Origin: Kineobactrum sediminis
Lineage (GTDB): Bacteria > Pseudomonadota > Gammaproteobacteria > Pseudomonadales > Halieaceae
DNA: 64,000 nucleotides
Direction: 5' to 3'
Assembly (NCBI RefSeq): GCF_002868715.1
Contig: NZ_PKLZ01000003.1
Span: 248,001-312,000 of the forward strand
This document shows positions 50,032 through 58,999 of the stretch, piece by piece. The position numbers were made by a program, and so were the translations under genes. How positions within the stretch are numbered: position 1 is the first letter of the stretch; the number at the start of each line of letters is the position of its first letter. The notes under the pieces were generated by a model. The model was not told the origin of the DNA and did no database searches. It saw only the letters and a list, made by a program, of their open reading frames with translations.

Positions 50032-50565
50032 GTGCCGGATCACGTGGTTCCCATCAACAAAGCACAGCAGTTGCAGGTAGAGCAGTTCACTCTCGAATGT
50101 ATCGCCAGGGCGCAGGAGTTACTGGCGATGCAGCTGGCGCCGATTCCGGTCATGTTCGACCTCAAGGGCAGGACGGCCGGCATGTTCAGGGCCCAGGGAC
50201 GGCACTGCCGGATCCGTTACAATCCGTGGATTTTCGCCAAATACTTTGAGCACAACCTGGCACATACGGTACCTCATGAGGTAGCCCACTATGCGGTCTA
50301 TTGCCATTGGGGACGGGGCAGGGTGCGGCCTCATGGCGTCGAATGGCGCTGGTTGATGGAGCAGTTCGGGGTGCCCGCCGAGGTCACCTTCAATCTTGAC
50401 TTGAGCGGTGTGCCCCAGCGCCGACAGCGACGCCACCGTTACCGCTGTGCCTGCAGGGATCACGCTGTATCCAGCGTACGCCACAATCGCATGGAGCGCG
50501 GCGAGGCCAGCTATCGATGCCGGTATTGTGACTCCCCCCTGTTGCCGGCATCAGACATCGATTGA
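50032..50565 (+). CDS. SprT family zinc metalloprotease-like protein
   Basis: 177 residues from GTG 50032, behind AGGAG. The active-site helix HTVPHEVAHYAVYCHWG carries HExxH (HEVAH) and a further histidine may come from RPHGVEWRW. The C-terminal zinc-ribbon-like cysteines are YRCACRDHAV and YRCRYCDSPL. SprT-like proteases are related to eukaryotic Spartan; bacterial roles are poorly known. It begins 19 bases after the LysR gene, and its last 15 bases overlap the end of the convergent DUF748 gene. Confidence 0.88.
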   Translation: MPDHVVPINKAQQLQVEQFTLECIARAQELLAMQLAPIPVMFDLKGRTAGMFRAQGRHCRIRYNPWIFAKYFEHNLAHTVPHEVAHYAVYCHWGRGRVRPHGVEWRWLMEQFGVPAEVTFNLDLSGVPQRRQRRHRYRCACRDHAVSSVRHNRMERGEASYRCRYCDSPLLPASDID

Positions 50566-53385
50566 CAGTTCAACACCGCTGAAAGTGTGAGATTCGGTTT
50601 CCGGATCCACCTGCTCCAGTACCACACGGCCAGGCTCTATTTCGCCCTCATCAAGGAGGAAGCGCTTGCTGGCGGCGGCACGTGCGGCGGCCAGGTCCCG
50701 CAACTGCTGTATCGGCACTTCCTGCCGATCCCGCAATAACCTCGCCTGTTGCAGGATGGAAGGCGCTGTTTCCTCATTTGCAGCCAGGCCCAGGGCGAGA
50801 TAACGGTCGCTGATGGCGGCTTCCCAGGCGGCACTACGCTGGGCGATATCGCTTTCTTCAAGGCCGTCCGCAAGCAGGGATTTTCGAAACAACTGTTGTT
50901 GCAGCTGAGCGCGATCGGTGACCGGATCAAACCGGCCCTCGATGACCAGCGCAATGCCGGGCCGTTGTTGCATGGCGGTGGCCAGTGATGACAACTCTTC
51001 CTCACCGTGGTCGTCCAGCGTGGCGCTGCCCGCGGCAAAATCGATGGTTTGCAGGTCTTCACTGCTACCCACCAGGTTGGCCAGCAACCTGAAGGGAGCG
51101 GTAACCGCACTGCCGATCAGGTTGACGAAGGCGCGGGTAATAACGCTGGCCAGGCTGAATTGGGGGTTATCAATATCACCACTGACCGGTACCGCCACGT
51201 CGATCACGCCATTGCTGTCGGTCAGCAGGGCAATAGCCAGTTTCAGGGGTAGGTCTACGGCCTTGTCGCTGGCGACCCGCTCACCCAGCCTGAGCTGCTC
51301 AATCAGCAGTTCGTTATCCCCTTGCAGTCTGCCATTCTCAAGACGATACCGCAGCTGCGCGTTGAGGGTGCCGCGGGCAATGGTGTAACCCGCATAAGTG
51401 CTGGAATAGGGCGTTAAGCGCGACAGGTCCAGCCCGCGGAAGTCCAGGCCCAGGTCCAGCATCGGTGGGTCACTGAGCAGGCTTGCGGTGCCGGAGAGAT
51501 CGACCGGGGCATAACCATCGACTGAACCCTTGATATCAATCTGCATGGGTCGCGACGGATCTGAGCCCACATCGGTTATGGTGCCATCAAGGTCCCCGAT
51601 CACCGTGCGGAATGGAATCGGTAGTGACTCATCCTGGAAGTCGAGCTGGCTTTTGGCAATAAACACTTGAGGTAAAGAAAAGCGCCATTGCGCGGAGTCC
51701 GTTTCTTCGGGGGCTGTCGTTGTAGTCTCGCTTGTGGCGTTGGCGTCGGTATCCTCTTCCAGCAATTGCTGTACATTGATAGTGCCGTCGGCCTGGATGT
51801 GCAGGCGTCCTTCGTAGCCGGTCAGGTGCAGTTCGGCCAGGGTGATATCGCGCTTGCCAAGATCGACGTCGAGGCCCCGCCAGTCCAGGTTCTGCCAGCG
51901 GGTCAGCGCCTCTTCGGCGCCGTGCAATACCATGGAAAACTTACTGACCCCGCCCTCGCCGGTCAGGGTTTGTGGCTGGAATTCCTTGAGGGTGAGTCGT
52001 CCGCTGGTCTGCGCCTCGCCACTGCCGATTTCGGCGCGTAAAACGTCGGGTAATGTGGGTTCAAACCACTCTACGGAGAGTGCCTGCAGATCAAAATCAA
52101 GGTGGCCGGTTCCGGAACCCACATTGATTTCCCCGCTACTGTCGAGGGTGCTGGTGTCATTGATGGTCAGCGACAGACTGAATGGGCTCGGCCCGTTCGC
52201 CGGCCAGCTGAGGTCATTCAGGCTGGCACTGAGTGGCTGGACGGTGAGCACGGGAGGGTCGGTGAACCCGGTTCGCCAGTTGATTTCACTATCCCCCAGG
52301 GCAGCCTGGTCAAGGTGAAATTGCCAGGATGGTCCTGCACTATCTTCTTCGGTATTTGCGGATACCAGGGGCGCATCCGCAGACACTGCAAACAGGTCGA
52401 TCAGGCTGACTCGATCACCATCACTCCAGCCCCGCAGGTCCAGCCCCTCGGCGGCTACATCTTCCACGGTCACCGACTGTTGGGTGCCGTCCAGCGTAAT
52501 GCCCTTTACTCGCAGCGCCTTCATGCCGACGCCGGTGTCAGGGAGGTCGGCAGTATCCCGGGGATTAATGTCGACATCCACGATTTCCAGGCTACCCCCG
52601 CTGAGAGCGTAATGCAGATTGTCGCGCCAGCTGACCTCATAGTCGGTATCAAGATTCAGTGATCCGCTGGTTACTTCAAAAGCGAGCCAGGGTTCGGCAA
52701 AGCGCCAGAATGGACGCAGGCGAATATTGTCCAGGCGCAGGGCCCCGGCACTGTGGCCCGCTATTATTGAAAGATCGCCCTCCCATTCCAGGCGGCCGCC
52801 GCTTTCGGTGGAGGCCTGCAGATAGTAGGGTTGCCCTTCTTCGATAACCGTCGATAGATTGGTAACCGCGAGGCTGAGCGAATCCAGGTGCGTGCGGTAA
52901 CCCTGGGGATGTTGTTGGTCAGTGATATCAATGCGGCGTGCCGACAGGTCCAGCTCTGCGATAGTGAGCTGAAACGGTTGCTCGGTTGCGGGTTCCTGGC
53001 GGGTGTCCGCCTCGTCCGTATCCGCGATCAGGTCACTGATATTGAGGGTGCCGTCACTGTTGCGTTGCAGATGTAAATAGAGGTTGTCGAGCGCCACGAC
53101 ATCAAATACCAGCCCCGGCTTTATCAGGCTGGCGAGCGACAGGTTGATTTCCGCACGATCAAATTCCAGGAATGGCTCGCCGCCGGGTTCTGCCAGTGCA
53201 GCCTGCCGCACCTCAAGACCCAGAGTGAAGGGATTGAAAAGAATGAGCTCGGTACTCAGTTCCCGGTTAAGGTAATCCCTGGCCAGCGAGGGAGCCAGAA
53301 AATTCAGCGCTGGCAGGAGCACCAGGATGCTCAGGGCAAGATAAGTAACATAGGCGATCGCCGCAGCCTTGATAGTCTGGCGCAC
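50551..53385 (-). CDS. DUF748 domain-containing envelope protein (AsmA-like)
   Basis: 944 residues. A single N-terminal helix (AIAYVTYLALSILVLLPALNF) anchors a large, beta-rich periplasmic part with repeated AsmA/DUF748-like segments (LSLASLIKPGLVFDVVALDN, ISDLI, RIDITDQQ, LDLGLDFRGLDLSRLTPYSS, NGVIDVAVPVSGDIDNPQFS). The C-terminal region (LVIEGRFDPVTDRAQLQQQLF) resembles an OmpA-like fold remnant. Such proteins relate to the AsmA/TamB group thought to bridge inner and outer membranes and move lipids. Specific role here unproven. An alanine/acid-rich Thr stretch (NATSETTTTAPEETD) forms a linker near residue 560. Confidence 0.83.
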   Translation of the reverse strand: MRQTIKAAAIAYVTYLALSILVLLPALNFLAPSLARDYLNRELSTELILFNPFTLGLEVRQAALAEPGGEPFLEFDRAEINLSLASLIKPGLVFDVVALDNLYLHLQRNSDGTLNISDLIADTDEADTRQEPATEQPFQLTIAELDLSARRIDITDQQHPQGYRTHLDSLSLAVTNLSTVIEEGQPYYLQASTESGGRLEWEGDLSIIAGHSAGALRLDNIRLRPFWRFAEPWLAFEVTSGSLNLDTDYEVSWRDNLHYALSGGSLEIVDVDINPRDTADLPDTGVGMKALRVKGITLDGTQQSVTVEDVAAEGLDLRGWSDGDRVSLIDLFAVSADAPLVSANTEEDSAGPSWQFHLDQAALGDSEINWRTGFTDPPVLTVQPLSASLNDLSWPANGPSPFSLSLTINDTSTLDSSGEINVGSGTGHLDFDLQALSVEWFEPTLPDVLRAEIGSGEAQTSGRLTLKEFQPQTLTGEGGVSKFSMVLHGAEEALTRWQNLDWRGLDVDLGKRDITLAELHLTGYEGRLHIQADGTINVQQLLEEDTDANATSETTTTAPEETDSAQWRFSLPQVFIAKSQLDFQDESLPIPFRTVIGDLDGTITDVGSDPSRPMQIDIKGSVDGYAPVDLSGTASLLSDPPMLDLGLDFRGLDLSRLTPYSSTYAGYTIARGTLNAQLRYRLENGRLQGDNELLIEQLRLGERVASDKAVDLPLKLAIALLTDSNGVIDVAVPVSGDIDNPQFSLASVITRAFVNLIGSAVTAPFRLLANLVGSSEDLQTIDFAAGSATLDDHGEEELSSLATAMQQRPGIALVIEGRFDPVTDRAQLQQQLFRKSLLADGLEESDIAQRSAAWEAAISDRYLALGLAANEETAPSILQQARLLRDRQEVPIQQLRDLAAARAAASKRFLLDEGEIEPGRVVLEQVDPETESHTFSGVELSIDV

Positions 53386-53472
53386 GTTGTTCCTCCTTGT
53401 GATACCGGTCCGAAATCGGGCAGGTTACGTGTATATAGCTTATGCCTGTAGCCGGCAGTTGGCCAATTACGC

Positions 53473-54471
53473 CTACAGACCTTTGCGGTACGTGTAAGGA
53501 GTGACCCCGGTCCAACCCTTGAATGCCCGGATAAAGGCGCTGGATTCGGAAAAGCCTGAACGATGGGCTATCTCTTCAATGGACAGGCCCTGTTTACCCA
53601 GGAAGTGCAGCGCCGTGTCGCGGCGCAGCTGGTTTTTGATGTCCTTGAAAGTGGTACCCTCGGCTGAGAGGCGACGACGCAGGGTCTGGGGGTGTAACTC
53701 CAGGGTTTTGGCTACCGCCCCGAGTTCCGGCATTTCGTGAAGATGGTGCCGAATCAGGTCCCGTACCTGTGCGGTCCAGCTATTGTGGGCAAAATCCTGG
53801 GTGAGCATCATCAGCGCCGGGTGCCGCAAAAAGTGACGCAGGCTTTGTTCCGTCTGGGTAATCTGTTTTTCCATCAGCGCGCTGGAAAAGACCAGTTCAC
53901 AGTGTTCGGCCTCAAAATGTACCGGATTGGCGAGAAACATGTGCCGGTAATCATCGGCTTTCGCCGCGGCCGAATAACTGAGGTTGACGGCCTGTATGGG
54001 CAGATGCTCCTGCACCAGCCAGCTGCCGAAGCGATGTGCATTAAACAACATCAGCTCGGCGGCATAAGGCTGCACATCGGCCAGGTCATGGCTCTGCAGG
54101 CGCAGGCTGACCAGGTCACAGGCTTCGTGCAGACAGGGGGAGGGCGACGCGTCAAACAATTGAAAAAAACGACAGTAGCGGTTGATTGCCTGGCCCAGGG
54201 TGGCGCTGCCGATGACTGCGTGGCACATCATTGACCAGGTGCCTATGGGCAGGCGTCGACTGGTGTAGCCCAGGGCTTCATCGTTCATGGCGAGCATGGT
54301 GCTGGCCTGGAGGTCGGCAAAACGCTCGATCGAGATGCGGGCGCCTTCTTCCAGAATCAGTCGCGGGGAAATCCGGTTTTTGCGCAGCAGGGCCATTGGG
54401 TCGAGTCCGATCGCCACCGCATTGCGCAGCACAGCCCGGGCAAAGTAAACGGATATGGAGAGCTCACGCAC
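53473..54471 (-). CDS. AraC family transcriptional regulator with Arac_N-type effector domain
   Basis: 332 residues. The N-terminal arabinose-binding-like domain (GLDPMALLRKNRISPRLILE, RLPIGTWSMMCHAVIGSATL, YCRFFQLFDA) is as in OruR/ArgR-type regulators. The C-terminal double HTH is AKTLELHPQTLRRRLSAEGTTF and IEEIAHRSGFSESSAFIRAF, ending GVTPYTYRKGL. The GTG start lies inside the end of the GGDEF gene (8-base overlap), so they are likely co-expressed. Targets may include the divergent beta-oxidation operon about 1.4 kb away; that is a guess from position. Confidence 0.9.
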   Translation of the reverse strand: MRELSISVYFARAVLRNAVAIGLDPMALLRKNRISPRLILEEGARISIERFADLQASTMLAMNDEALGYTSRRLPIGTWSMMCHAVIGSATLGQAINRYCRFFQLFDASPSPCLHEACDLVSLRLQSHDLADVQPYAAELMLFNAHRFGSWLVQEHLPIQAVNLSYSAAAKADDYRHMFLANPVHFEAEHCELVFSSALMEKQITQTEQSLRHFLRHPALMMLTQDFAHNSWTAQVRDLIRHHLHEMPELGAVAKTLELHPQTLRRRLSAEGTTFKDIKNQLRRDTALHFLGKQGLSIEEIAHRSGFSESSAFIRAFKGWTGVTPYTYRKGL

Positions 54472-55702
54472 CGTCGTCTGGCACCGGAGCGCCGGACCGC
54501 GGTTCGCCGGACCGCGGAGCGTCGGATCGCCGGGCCGCTGCGATGCCGTTACTCATGTGTAACGGCTTGTGGTCAACCGCGGCCACATGGTTGGCCCCGC
54601 CGCGCCTGGCGAGCTTGAGTGCCCGCTCGGTATCCCGATACAGGTTTTCCAGCTCGCTGTCGCCTTCGCGGCTGGCGACGCCCAGGCTGACAGTTATCGC
54701 CACGGTCTCCTGGTCTATGATCATCGGTTGTTCTTCGAGGCGCCTGCGAATTCGCTCCGCCAGCGTGCGCGCGGGCGGCAGGTTGGTGTTTGGCAGTACC
54801 ATCAGGAATGTTGTATTGCCATAGCGGGATACCACATCGCTGCTGCGACACTCCTGCTCCAGGCAATGGGCGATTTTCTGCAGCAGCTTGTCGCCGGTGG
54901 CGCGACCATACTGGTGATCGAGTTGCCTGAGGTCATTGACGTCAAGCAGGATTGCCGCAATGGGGTGGCCGTGGCGACTGGCGTTGGCCAGGGTGACATG
55001 GAGGGCGCTTTCCAGCCCCCGTTGATTCAATACACGCGTGAGAGGGTCCAGCGTGTTCAACCGGGTGAGTTGCTGCTGGCGGTCAATCACCAGGCTGGTA
55101 AGGAAGCCGATAATGACCATGGCATGTGCGGTGCCGTGCAGGCTGTAGACATTGCTTTGCAAGGATGGCAGGAGTTCGCCTACCTGCAGCGCGTAAGCCG
55201 TGCCGGGTATGGTCAGTAGCACGACCAGTCCGGCAGTCGCGACGATACCGTCTCCGGGATTATGGTTGCGCCAGCCGTGCCAGGCGCTCACCAGGCCGGC
55301 AAGCGTCCAGAACAGGCCAGTAATAGCGAGATATAGCTGAAAAGAAGGTACGGCGGCCAGGATAATGACAGCGATGCAGGCAGCTGCACAGAGGCCACCA
55401 ATGGCGTAGTGGCCCACGCTGATGCCCGCGCGCTGGCCCACCGCGAGCAACAGGGCGTAGCTGCTGATCATTGCAGCGATAGCGGGTACGTCCATGCTGA
55501 TGGCAATGGTGCCGGTACCGCCGACGGCAAAGGCGATCCAGGCCAGTAGTGCGAGCATGAAGTAGACGGTGAAAAAGCCCAGGCCGGCGGGAGGCTGGAC
55601 GCTGTTACTGAGCGCGTAGACCACAAACAGGGGGCCGGCCGTGAGTACCAGCACCAGTCCGAAGTGGGCATAGATAATGTGATCGGCAAACATGCTGTCC
55701 AT
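54464..55702 (-). CDS. Seven-helix membrane protein with degenerate GGDEF domain
   Basis: 412 residues. About seven transmembrane helices fill residues 8-205, without a recognisable MHYT or other sensor motif. A GGDEF domain follows (LDPLTRVLNQRGLESAL from 218, AILLDVNDLRQLDHQYGRATGD). The signature site reads RYGNTTF (293-299) in place of RYGGDEF, so diguanylate cyclase activity is probably lost. The inhibitory-site motif RxxD (RSSD, 286-289) is intact and correctly spaced, so the domain may bind c-di-GMP. The C-terminal tail (APRSGEPRSGAPVPDDGA) comes from a 15-base repeat. The AraC gene start overlaps the end of this one. Confidence 0.85.
   Translation of the reverse strand: MDSMFADHIIYAHFGLVLVLTAGPLFVVYALSNSVQPPAGLGFFTVYFMLALLAWIAFAVGGTGTIAISMDVPAIAAMISSYALLLAVGQRAGISVGHYAIGGLCAAACIAVIILAAVPSFQLYLAITGLFWTLAGLVSAWHGWRNHNPGDGIVATAGLVVLLTIPGTAYALQVGELLPSLQSNVYSLHGTAHAMVIIGFLTSLVIDRQQQLTRLNTLDPLTRVLNQRGLESALHVTLANASRHGHPIAAILLDVNDLRQLDHQYGRATGDKLLQKIAHCLEQECRSSDVVSRYGNTTFLMVLPNTNLPPARTLAERIRRRLEEQPMIIDQETVAITVSLGVASREGDSELENLYRDTERALKLARRGGANHVAAVDHKPLHMSNGIAAARRSDAPRSGEPRSGAPVPDDGA
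54486..54530 (-). repeat. Three 15-bp tandem repeats at the end of the GGDEF gene
   Basis: Units GGAGCGCCGGACCGC, GGTTCGCCGGACCGC and GGAGCGTCGGATCGC, differing at a few positions, encode the Ser/Pro/Arg-rich tail just before the stop and immediately upstream of the AraC start. Fifteen bases keep frame, so expansion would change tail length only. Confidence 0.75.
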
Positions 55703-55835
55703 TGCTGGGTCGGGCCTCGACGGAAAAACGCTGTTAGTTTAAGTCAATTTATTTGTCGGCACAGGTCATTGTTGGGAAATTTTGCCCTGAGCATACTGTG
55801 TCGTCACAATTTTCTCCTTATTCGAGGCAACACGC
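55703..55835. promoter_or_regulatory. Divergent region GGDEF gene / acyl-CoA dehydrogenase operon
   Basis: 133 bases between divergent starts, AT-rich in the middle (around 55730-55760). It should contain the promoter of the six-gene beta-oxidation operon. No operator-like dyad was convincing. A GAGG lies just before the dehydrogenase ATG. Confidence 0.3.
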
Positions 55836-57011
55836 ATGCTGCAACGCGACTTCACTGACGAGCAACAAATGTTCCGGGACGCCTACCGCAAGTTCCTCTC
55901 CGCCGAGATTGTGCCACATATGGAAAGCTGGCGAGACGCAGGGATTGTTGATCGTGCCGCTTTTGCGAAAGCGGGAGAAAAGGGCTTCCTCATGGTCTGG
56001 CCCGAGGAAAAATACGGTGGCATGGGTGACCCCGATTTCCGTTTTGAGCAAATCATTATCGAAGAGGCCGCCTATGCCCGGGTCGGGGACTGGTACAGTA
56101 CCCTGCACAGTCGCCTGGTAGGGCCTTACTTTACACGTTTCGGCAATGAAGAGCAGTGCCAGCGCTTCATGCCGGCTTGCGTGCGCGGCGACAGTATCCT
56201 GGCCATCGCCATGACCGAACCCGATGCCGGTAGCGATCTGGCCGGTATGCGCAGTACCGCCGTTGACGCAGGCGATCACTGGGTACTTAATGGATCCAAG
56301 ACCTATATTTCCAACGGTATCAACGCCGACGTGGTTATTGTCGCCGCCAAGACGGATCCCGAGAATAATCCCCATCACATGACCCTCTTTATTGTGGAGC
56401 GGGGCATGGAGGGCTTCGAGCGCGGTCGCAACCTGAAGAAGATGGGCCTGAAGGCTCAGGACACGGCAGAATTGTTCTTTAACGACGTCAAAATCCCCAA
56501 GGCCAATGTTTTGGGGGAGCCGGGCAAGGGTTTCATCTATTTGATGGAAGGGCTGGCGGAGGAGCGCCTGATTGGCGCGGCGGGCTATCTCTCCGCGGCA
56601 CAGCTGTCCTGGGACCTCACCGCGGAATTCGTTCGTGAGCGCAAGGCCTTTGGCAAACCGCTGGCGGCCTTCCAGAACACCCAGTTCAAACTGGCTGAAA
56701 TGCGCACCCAGCTGGATATCGCGCAGATTTATGTCGACCAGTGCGTACAGGCGTTCAATAATGGGGCCCTGACGGCAATAGATGCTGCGAAGGCGAAACT
56801 GGTGACGAGCGAGCTGCAGATCGCTGCTGCGGACCTCGGCGTACAGCTGCACGGTGGTGCCGGTTATATGGATGAATATCCCATCAGCCGGCAGTGTACG
56901 GACGCAAAGATCGCGACCATTTACGCGGGAAGCTCGGAAGTCATGAAGATTATCGTCAGCCGTGACTGCCTGTCGGATAATTACAAGCCATTCAATACAC
57001 GCAATTTTTAA
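55836..57011 (+). CDS. Acyl-CoA dehydrogenase (long-chain/isovaleryl type)
   Basis: 391 residues. FAD-dependent alpha,beta-dehydrogenation of acyl-CoA. AMTEPDAGSDLAGMRSTA and NGSKTYISNGINADVVIV are the first domain signatures. The catalytic glutamate appears to be in the EERLIGAAGYLSAAQ segment, as in long-chain and isovaleryl enzymes, because the other usual site reads IYAGSSEV without the YEGT glutamate. RKAFGKPLAAFQNTQFKLAEM and LHGGAGYMDEYPISR are family features, and the sequence looks like mammalian ACADL. It is first in a same-strand operon with an SDR, racemase, crotonases and carboxyltransferase. Confidence 0.93.
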   Translation: MLQRDFTDEQQMFRDAYRKFLSAEIVPHMESWRDAGIVDRAAFAKAGEKGFLMVWPEEKYGGMGDPDFRFEQIIIEEAAYARVGDWYSTLHSRLVGPYFTRFGNEEQCQRFMPACVRGDSILAIAMTEPDAGSDLAGMRSTAVDAGDHWVLNGSKTYISNGINADVVIVAAKTDPENNPHHMTLFIVERGMEGFERGRNLKKMGLKAQDTAELFFNDVKIPKANVLGEPGKGFIYLMEGLAEERLIGAAGYLSAAQLSWDLTAEFVRERKAFGKPLAAFQNTQFKLAEMRTQLDIAQIYVDQCVQAFNNGALTAIDAAKAKLVTSELQIAAADLGVQLHGGAGYMDEYPISRQCTDAKIATIYAGSSEVMKIIVSRDCLSDNYKPFNTRNF

Positions 57012-57045
57012 TCGCCAACGTCAATTTTCAACAAGGAGAAAAGTT

Positions 57046-57819
57046 ATGGAACTCGCAGGAAAAGTCGCAATTGTCACGGGTGGTGCCTCAGGGCTGGGTC
57101 GCGCAACAGTCGAAGCCTACGTTGCCAAGGGCGTCAAGGTCGCTATTTTTGATCTCAATGAAGCGAATGCCAATGAGGTGATTGCGGCGCTTGGGGCCGA
57201 GAATGTTGCTTTCTGGAGCGTTAACGTGGCTGAAGAGGATTCGGTCAGGGAAGCTGTCGCCGCTGTGGTAGAGAAGTTCGGCGCCCTTCACATCTGCAAC
57301 AATTATGCCGGTATCGGCAGCGCCACCAAGACGCTGGGCAAGAAAGGCGTGTTCCCCATGGATCAGTTCATGCCGGTGATCAATGTTAACCTCATCGGCA
57401 CCTTCAACGTGTCTCGCTATGCCGCTGAACAAATGGCAAAGAATGAACCCATCAACGACGACGGTGGCCGCGGCGTTATCATCAATACCGCCTCCATCGC
57501 CGCCATGGAAGGCCAGGTCGGGCAGTTGGCCTACAGCGCCAGCAAAGGCGCCATCGTCGGTATGACCCTGCCAATGGCGCGCGATCTGGCCAGCTATGGC
57601 ATTCGCGTCAACACGATTGTACCGGGCCTGATCCATACGCCGTTGTTTGAACTGTTGCCAGAGGAAGCCTACAAGTCGCTGGAGAACAGCGTCTGCTACC
57701 CGCGCCGCCTGGGCAAGCCCGCAGAGATCGCGCACTTGTCAGTCTTTATTGCCGAGAACGACTATCTCAATGCCGAATGCGTCCGTCTCGATGGCGCGAT
57801 TCGCATGCAACCACGATAG
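57046..57819 (+). CDS. SDR family 3-hydroxyacyl-CoA dehydrogenase-like (HSD10 type)
   Basis: 257 residues from ATG 57046, with AAGGAG upstream. The Rossmann motif is VTGGASGLGRATVEAY (TGxxxGxG), NNYAGIG the structural NAG-like element, and the catalytic triad includes the Y and K of YSASKGAIVG. The opening MELAGKVAIVTGGASGLG resembles type II 3-hydroxyacyl-CoA dehydrogenase (HSD17B10), which oxidises 3-hydroxy- and 2-methyl-3-hydroxyacyl-CoA with NAD+. It follows the acyl-CoA dehydrogenase by 34 bases. A general SDR of other specificity cannot be excluded. Confidence 0.9.
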   Translation: MELAGKVAIVTGGASGLGRATVEAYVAKGVKVAIFDLNEANANEVIAALGAENVAFWSVNVAEEDSVREAVAAVVEKFGALHICNNYAGIGSATKTLGKKGVFPMDQFMPVINVNLIGTFNVSRYAAEQMAKNEPINDDGGRGVIINTASIAAMEGQVGQLAYSASKGAIVGMTLPMARDLASYGIRVNTIVPGLIHTPLFELLPEEAYKSLENSVCYPRRLGKPAEIAHLSVFIAENDYLNAECVRLDGAIRMQPR

Positions 57820-57830
57820 GGGAGCAGAAA

Positions 57831-58964
57831 ATGGGTCCTTTGAACGGCTTTACCGTCATCGAACTTGCGGGTATTGGTCCCGCCCCGATGGGCGGTATGA
57901 TTCTCGCCGATATGGGTGCCGAGGTGATTCGTATCGAGCGCGCCACGGCGGCCGATCCCCGGCAGATGCGCGATGTCAGCGCCCGGGGCAAAAAGTCGGT
58001 GGTGCTCAATCTCAAGCAGCCCCAGGGCGTGGAAACACTGCTGCGCATGATTGAAAACGCGGATGTACTGATCGATCCCTACCGTCCCGGTGTATGCGAA
58101 AAACTGGGAATAGGGCCCGATATCTGTCTCGATCGCAATCCGCGCCTGGTTTTCGCGCGCATGACCGGTTGGGGTCAGGAGGGGCCTTTGGCACAGGCCG
58201 CGGGACACGATATCAACTATATCTCGCTCACCGGGGCACTGTATGCCACCGGTCGTCGTGGCGAGAAACCGGTACCGCCACTGAATCTGGTGGGGGATAT
58301 GGGCGGCGGCGGCATGCTGCTGGTGAATGGGGTACTTGCTGCGCTACTCGAGGCCGCCAACTCCGGTAAGGGCCAGGTCGTGGATGCGGCGATGGTGGAT
58401 GGCGCGGCGCAACTGATGTGGATGTTTCACGGCTTCCACGCCATTGGTGCCTGGGATGCAAGCCAGCGCGAAGCCAACATGCTGGACGGGGCCGCCCACT
58501 TCTACGATACCTACGAGTGCGCCGACGGCGAGTACATCTCGATCGGCTCGATCGAGCCACAGTTTTACGCCCTGCTGATGGAGCTGGCGGAACTGCCGGA
58601 AGCCGAGTTTGGCAACCAGCATGACCAGTCACGCTGGCCCGAACTGACCGAGAAGCTGGCGACGATATTCAAACGCAAAACCCAGGCCCAGTGGTGTGAG
58701 TTGATGGAGGGTACCGATGTCTGCTTCGCACCTGTACTATCGTTTGTCGATGCACCGGCGCATCCGGCCAATGTCGCGCGCAATACCTACATTGACGTTG
58801 ATGGCCTGACCCAGCCCGCGCCTGCTCCCCGGTTCAGTCGTACGCCGTCACAGGTTGCACACGGTGCCCACACTCTGGGAGAAGACACCGAGGCCACCCT
58901 GGCGGCCATGGGTTTTGCCGAGAGCGAAATTCGCCAGCTGCGAGAATCCGGTAGCTTCGGTTAA
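57831..58964 (+). CDS. Alpha-methylacyl-CoA racemase-like family III CoA transferase
   Basis: 377 residues from ATG 57831 with GGGGAG upstream. MGPLNGFTVIELAGIGPAPM opens the CaiB/BaiF fold. The two catalytic residues of Mycobacterium tuberculosis alpha-methylacyl-CoA racemase, H126 and D156, fall at exactly the same numbers here (GHDINYISLTG and LVGDMGGGG). The enzyme would interconvert 2R- and 2S-methylacyl-CoA so that stereospecific dehydrogenases can act, for example in degradation of pristanate-like or sterol side chains. It sits 11 bases after the SDR gene. Confidence 0.92.
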   Translation: MGPLNGFTVIELAGIGPAPMGGMILADMGAEVIRIERATAADPRQMRDVSARGKKSVVLNLKQPQGVETLLRMIENADVLIDPYRPGVCEKLGIGPDICLDRNPRLVFARMTGWGQEGPLAQAAGHDINYISLTGALYATGRRGEKPVPPLNLVGDMGGGGMLLVNGVLAALLEAANSGKGQVVDAAMVDGAAQLMWMFHGFHAIGAWDASQREANMLDGAAHFYDTYECADGEYISIGSIEPQFYALLMELAELPEAEFGNQHDQSRWPELTEKLATIFKRKTQAQWCELMEGTDVCFAPVLSFVDAPAHPANVARNTYIDVDGLTQPAPAPRFSRTPSQVAHGAHTLGEDTEATLAAMGFAESEIRQLRESGSFG

Positions 58965-58999
58965 ATCCATCAGGAGTCTTCTCATAAGGAAAACAGACA

